A stretch of DNA of 64,000 nt. Origin: JBAZAX01 sp041671765 (GTDB taxonomy: Bacteria > Babelota > Babeliae > Babelales > RVW-14). The notes under the pieces were generated by a model. The model saw only the letters and a program-made list of their open reading frames with translations, did no database searches and was not told where the DNA came from. Made by a program: the position numbers and the translations under genes. Positions 61,301 to 64,000 of this stretch are shown piece after piece. The stretch spans positions 1-64,000 of the forward strand of contig JBAZAX010000003.1 in NCBI GenBank assembly GCA_041671765.1, read 5' to 3'. Every line of letters starts with the position of its first letter. The stretch's first letter is position 1.

Positions 61301-64000
61301 CAAACAACTGGAGCCAAACGTAACTGCAATATTAGCACTTGCTCGAGTTGGGTTGGTATAACCATCAAATGAAAATATTATAAATGAGCTGCTAAATGCA
61401 TTTGCTACAGCAATAAATTTACCATCCGGTGACCATGATGCCGAACGAGGACTGCTTGGAGACCCGGTAGAAACAGTCCATGACAGTGTCGGAGTACTAG
61501 ACCCATTAAACGAAAAAATTTGGAATGAATTTGCATTCGCATTAACAACTGCAATAAATTCACCTGCAGGAGACCACGCGACTGAATATGGCAAACTACC
61601 GGTACTCACAAAACCCCCTACCTGTGTTGGGGTGCTGGAACCATTAAATGCAAATACACCTAATCTATCGAATGCCGCTGATGCCACGGCAATAAACGCA
61701 CCATCAGGCGACCATGATACTATTCCGTCATATCCACCTGCAGATACTCCGCTCCCAACAAGCGTTGGGGTGCTAGATCCGTTAAATGCAAAAACTTCCA
61801 AAGAATAACTTCCCACGGCAATAAAATTACCACTAGGTGCCCAATCTACTGAATATGGATCAACATCAGTAGCAGCATTGCTACCCACAATAGTTGGTGT
61901 ACTAGATCCATCAAATGAATAAACCTGCAATGTACCATAACTAGGAAATGGACCTACTTCATTAACTACTGCAATAAAATTACCCACAGGAGACCACGAC
62001 ACAGAAGCTGGAGTTGCACCAGTAGACACATTACTACCAACCTGAACGGGTGTACTTGTACCATTGAATGAAAAAACCTGCAATGTACCTGAAGAATTAA
62101 CCACCGCCATAAAATTACTGTTCGGTGACCACGATACCGCCATTGGCGTATTTCCCGTAGTAACGTTACTACCAATCTGAACTGGATAATACCAAGATAA
62201 TGCAAATAGTTGCATTGTATTGGACAATTGATTAACCAAAGCTATAAAGTTGGTATCATAAGCCCACGAAACTGAAGCCGGGCTAGAACCGGTAACCGCA
62301 TCAATACCCTCTTGTGTTAAAGTTGAACCATCAAATGAAAAGGCCTGCAACCTGTCAGAACCTTGATTTGCAACATCAAGAAAATTACCACCGGCCGACC
62401 ACAATGCTGAAACCGGTGTTGTCAGGGTGTTCTGGGTAACAACCTGACTTAAGGAACTTTGATTTGTAAAAGGTAAAAATTGTAAAGTATTTGCATTGTA
62501 ATTTACAATGACACAATATGTACCATCCAACTTCCATACTACTGAAACAGGCATATCATTAGTTGTAACCGTATCAATTAAGCTTAAAGCGTGATTTTTA
62601 TCTAATGAAAATGTTTGTACAGAGTCAGATGTCGCATTGACAACAGATAAAAACATTCCATTTTGCGCCCAGGCAACAGATGCAGGCCCTGAATTTGTGG
62701 CAATAGTCGCGACTTGCACAGGAGCACCAGATCCACTAAATGAAAAAACTTGCAAAGAATTTGAACCTGAATTTGTTACTGCCAAAAGTCTGTCCCCAGG
62801 AGCCCATGCAACAGATGACGGGGTCGTGCCCGTTGCAACACTTCCGATCGAGGATAAGGTCGATGCCTTAAAAATTTGTACTGTATTTGAACCTGAATTT
62901 GTTACTGCAATATAATTACCGTACAACGACCAGGCACAACATGATGGTGTTGTTCCGGTAGATTTGCTTACTGAAAGAGTTGGAGTACTTGCTCCGGTAA
63001 AATTAAACACCTTGACAGTGTTATCTCCGGAATAAGCAACTGCAAGCTGAGTACTTGTATTTGACCATGAAACATATACAGGTAAACTTCCCGTAACCAA
63101 ATTACTACCAATCTGAGCAAGTGTGGTGGAATTAAAAATTTGTAATGAATTTGAATTCTTATTTACAACAGCCAAATAATTTCCGTTTGGAGACCATGAC
63201 ACACAACTTGGCAAATCACCGGTAGCAACACTTGGAAGAACAGGATCCATGCTAAAATTGAATGTGGTATCACTAAATAGCGATGTAGCAAGATTAATGG
63301 CATTATTACTTTTTAGAAGACACTGATTTTCAAAATTTACAATTCCCTTTGTAAACCTGCACCCGGTAAATGTGGTTTTTAATGAACTTTCATTAAAATG
63401 CAAGCTTGATGTTTGATCTGACATTAAAATAAAATTATTGGATTTATAAGTTGGTGATTGATTGAACACACAATCGGTAAATGTCGCCGGGTTGACTGAA
63501 AAGGTCGTACCTATGTCAAAATAAAATCTGCTGTCCGGTGTTATAAAACTATGTTGAGTAGATTGGTAAACAAAAGCAGAGGTTCCGGTTACCGCAACAT
63601 CTCCGTGAACAAAGAGTTGGCCTTGCGGAAATAAAAAATTTTGTGACAATACAAGCTCAACATCGTTTAGAGCAAGCTTACTTTTAAAAGCCGCAAGCCT
63701 GATACATGGATCAGAAAAATCATTATAAGTTTGTACTACACGCAAATTTTGCAAAGTTAAAGTAACATTTGAGTCTACAAAAAGTCTACCTCTTCGACCA
63801 AAAATCAAATCCTTGCCTTGCCCATTGATTATTGTATTTGAGTTGATATGAATAATAGAATTATCCGGAATTGTTAAGTTTCCGTTCATAAAAATAGTTT
63901 TGTGATTTCCATTAATTACACCGCTTCCGGAAAGAGTAAATTGTGAATCAAGATAAAGGTCTCCTTGAAGATTTAATGTTCCTGTCGAACGTAAATCAAG
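58346..64000 (-). CDS. Giant secreted YVTN-type beta-propeller protein (first of tandem set, 5' end off window)
   Basis: At least 1884 residues; the frame stays open to base 64000 (the last bases read LDLRSTGTLNLQGDLYLDS, aligning with residue about 97 of the 58312 gene), so about 95 residues including the signal peptide lie outside. The beta-helix-like part is followed by about 33 blades of about 46 residues, consensus 'SVSWSPDGRFIAVANYG' then 'SNRLQVFSFNGSSTPTQVG'. The C-terminal 'LGSNYDATVNLLAGANVNVD' ends 'LNYDCVI'. The blades nearest the C-terminus are nearly identical at DNA level. Start signals cannot be judged. Co-directional with the two following paralogues with 33- and 40-base gaps, so one transcript is likely. 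Confidence 0.8.
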   Translation of the reverse strand, partial: LDLRSTGTLNLQGDLYLDSQFTLSGSGVINGNHKTIFMNGNLTIPDNSIIHINSNTIINGQGKDLIFGRRGRLFVDSNVTLTLQNLRVVQTYNDFSDPCIRLAAFKSKLALNDVELVLSQNFLFPQGQLFVHGDVAVTGTSAFVYQSTQHSFITPDSRFYFDIGTTFSVNPATFTDCVFNQSPTYKSNNFILMSDQTSSLHFNESSLKTTFTGCRFTKGIVNFENQCLLKSNNAINLATSLFSDTTFNFSMDPVLPSVATGDLPSCVSWSPNGNYLAVVNKNSNSLQIFNSTTLAQIGSNLVTGSLPVYVSWSNTSTQLAVAYSGDNTVKVFNFTGASTPTLSVSKSTGTTPSCCAWSLYGNYIAVTNSGSNTVQIFKASTLSSIGSVATGTTPSSVAWAPGDRLLAVTNSGSNSLQVFSFSGSGAPVQVATIATNSGPASVAWAQNGMFLSVVNATSDSVQTFSLDKNHALSLIDTVTTNDMPVSVVWKLDGTYCVIVNYNANTLQFLPFTNQSSLSQVVTQNTLTTPVSALWSAGGNFLDVANQGSDRLQAFSFDGSTLTQEGIDAVTGSSPASVSWAYDTNFIALVNQLSNTMQLFALSWYYPVQIGSNVTTGNTPMAVSWSPNSNFMAVVNSSGTLQVFSFNGTSTPVQVGSNVSTGATPASVSWSPVGNFIAVVNEVGPFPSYGTLQVYSFDGSSTPTIVGSNAATDVDPYSVDWAPSGNFIAVGSYSLEVFAFNGSSTPTLVGSGVSAGGYDGIVSWSPDGAFIAVASAAFDRLGVFAFNGSSTPTQVGGFVSTGSLPYSVAWSPAGEFIAVVNANANSFQIFSFNGSSTPTLSWTVSTGSPSSPRSASWSPDGKFIAVANAFSSSFIIFSFDGYTNPTRASANIAVTFGSSCLDWSPNGDFIAVVSSNGSVLQVFSLNTVQSVGSVATGSGPTSVSWSSNSNFMAVVNQSANTLQVFSSNGTGIPIQVGSDAATGSSPRSVAWSPAGNFIAVVNSSSNTLQVFSFNGSSTPTQVGSNATTGTTPYSVSWASGGSFLAVVNYDSDTLQVFSFNGSTTPTLVASISTYSGEAAPNPSRPSSVSWSPAGNFIAICNELDATIMVFSFNGVNTLTKIGGNAHGVALMESISWAPNGNFFAVVNTGFDILQVYAFNGSSTPTAFGGGVTTGTQPFCVTWSSDGSLIAVVNYASNTLQIFSFDGLGTPVKAFNDIATGSTPQSVGFSPDGRYIAVVNSTSNTLQKFSFNTGEGPVKVGSDAATGTAPISVSCSPVANFIAVVNSTANTLQVFPFDEFGIGSPFAPAVSTGTAPSWVSWSDDGRFIAVVNSTANTLQIFSFNGSSTPTLVGSVSTGAATSPRSVSWSPDGRFVAVANSSTNELKVFSFSGTGSPVLVGTAATTGTSPRAVSWTADGRFITVANYSSNALQVFSFNGISAPVQVSSSVATVNAPTSAAWSPDDKFIATANSSGNKLQISTLNVLGDTGSIGSGISTMSGPSSVSWSPAGVYVAVVDANSDLLQLFSTNGTSPSSVSWTQDGRFIAVVGNNSGKLKVFAFNGMSLPAQVGSDVSTGTNPNSVAFSADGKFIAVANYGSNTLQVFSFNGSSTPTQVGSNATTSTNPNSISWSPDGKFIAVANYGSSRLQVFSFNGSSTPTQVGGNATTSTSPSCASWSSDGRFIAVANYGSNRLQVFSFNGSSTPTQVGSNAITSTNPISVSWSPDGRFIAVANYGSNRLQVFSFNGSSTPTQVGGNAITDTNPDSVSWSPDGRFISVVNRSSNRLQVFSFEGISTPIQVGSNVVTGSAPYSVSWSADGRFVAVVNYGSNTLQIFKADYITDNSVQAISNGIVFGNSNLGSNYDATVNLLAGANVNVDGLLNYDCVI
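58625..59315 (-). repeat. Homogeneous 138-bp tandem coding repeats
   Basis: The marker ACTGGATCC/ACTTGATCC recurs at 58763, 58901, 59039 and 59177, exactly 138 bp (46 codons) apart, with few changes between copies. Older copies continue, more diverged, to about 63200. Confidence 0.9.

Noticed and set aside
58625..63200. CRISPR array
   Set aside because: Periodicity is 138 bp, in frame with a protein, and no short repeat/spacer pattern exists.
51076..64000. Autotransporter (type V) proteins
   Set aside because: Beta-helix-like N-termini are present, but no C-terminal barrel or final aromatic strand; the C-terminus is a short conserved beta-helix-like motif.

Overview
The window is an AT-rich stretch (intergenic DNA very AT-rich, GC-rich islands only in repeats) from a Gram-negative-type bacterium with an outer membrane: it carries lptA, lptC, kdsB, two SurA/PrsA-type chaperones, lspA and a UDP-ManNAcA pathway. 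It also encodes an unusually large set of signal-peptide proteins with eukaryote-like domains: two ubiquitin-specific proteases, two PPP-type Ser/Thr phosphatases (one with ankyrins and about 23 helical repeats), a protein-kinase-like protein, and giant beta-propeller proteins. This mix suggests an obligate intracellular or protist-associated bacterium. My best guess is a member of Dependentiae (TM6), but that is inference from gene style, not from a marker search.

Layout. 1-4.5 kb: the 5' end of a glycosyltransferase (minus strand), two tandem PPIase chaperones and murE. 4.6-16.6 kb: a secreted PPP phosphatase, a two-enzyme peptidoglycan-recycling fusion (NagZ-like GH3 plus NamZ-like DUF1343/GH171), a secreted coiled-coil protein, a 431-bp IS-derived element, and a 2013-residue phosphatase/ankyrin/repeat protein. 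17-28 kb: a 3D-domain (MltA-like) secreted protein, an unknown secreted protein, a possible RecO, a very large MscK-like channel, then a compact cluster of kinase-like protein, USP and USP. 28.1-28.5 kb: tmRNA (minus strand) with a readable tag. 28.7-36.9 kb: brnQ, pheT, lspA, a PgpA-like membrane protein, a reduced HisRS-like protein, an MFS transporter, a VOC protein and a coiled-coil protein. 37.1-41.8 kb: wecB, wecC and a bi-domain oxidoreductase (surface sugar). 41.9-50.6 kb: small secreted proteins, mutL with lptA, comF, lptC with a histidine-phosphatase-like gene, rluB and kdsB. 51-64 kb: three tandem minus-strand genes for giant secreted proteins in which long YVTN/WD40-like propeller arrays sit between beta-helix-like ends; the third runs off the window.

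Two themes stand out. First, a family of palindromic interspersed repeats (core ATCCATGGATCCTGAA ... TTCAGGATGACA) lies in many intergenic spacers and also in frame inside murE, comF and mutL; a second palindrome type is in frame inside the NagZ-NamZ fusion. This parallels the Rickettsia palindromic elements. Second, the secreted protein set looks like a host-signalling toolkit (ubiquitin removal, dephosphorylation, phosphorylation, protein-binding repeats). The kinase-like protein and both USPs share one short Leu/Lys coiled-coil module, and the repeat proteins show signs of recent internal duplication.
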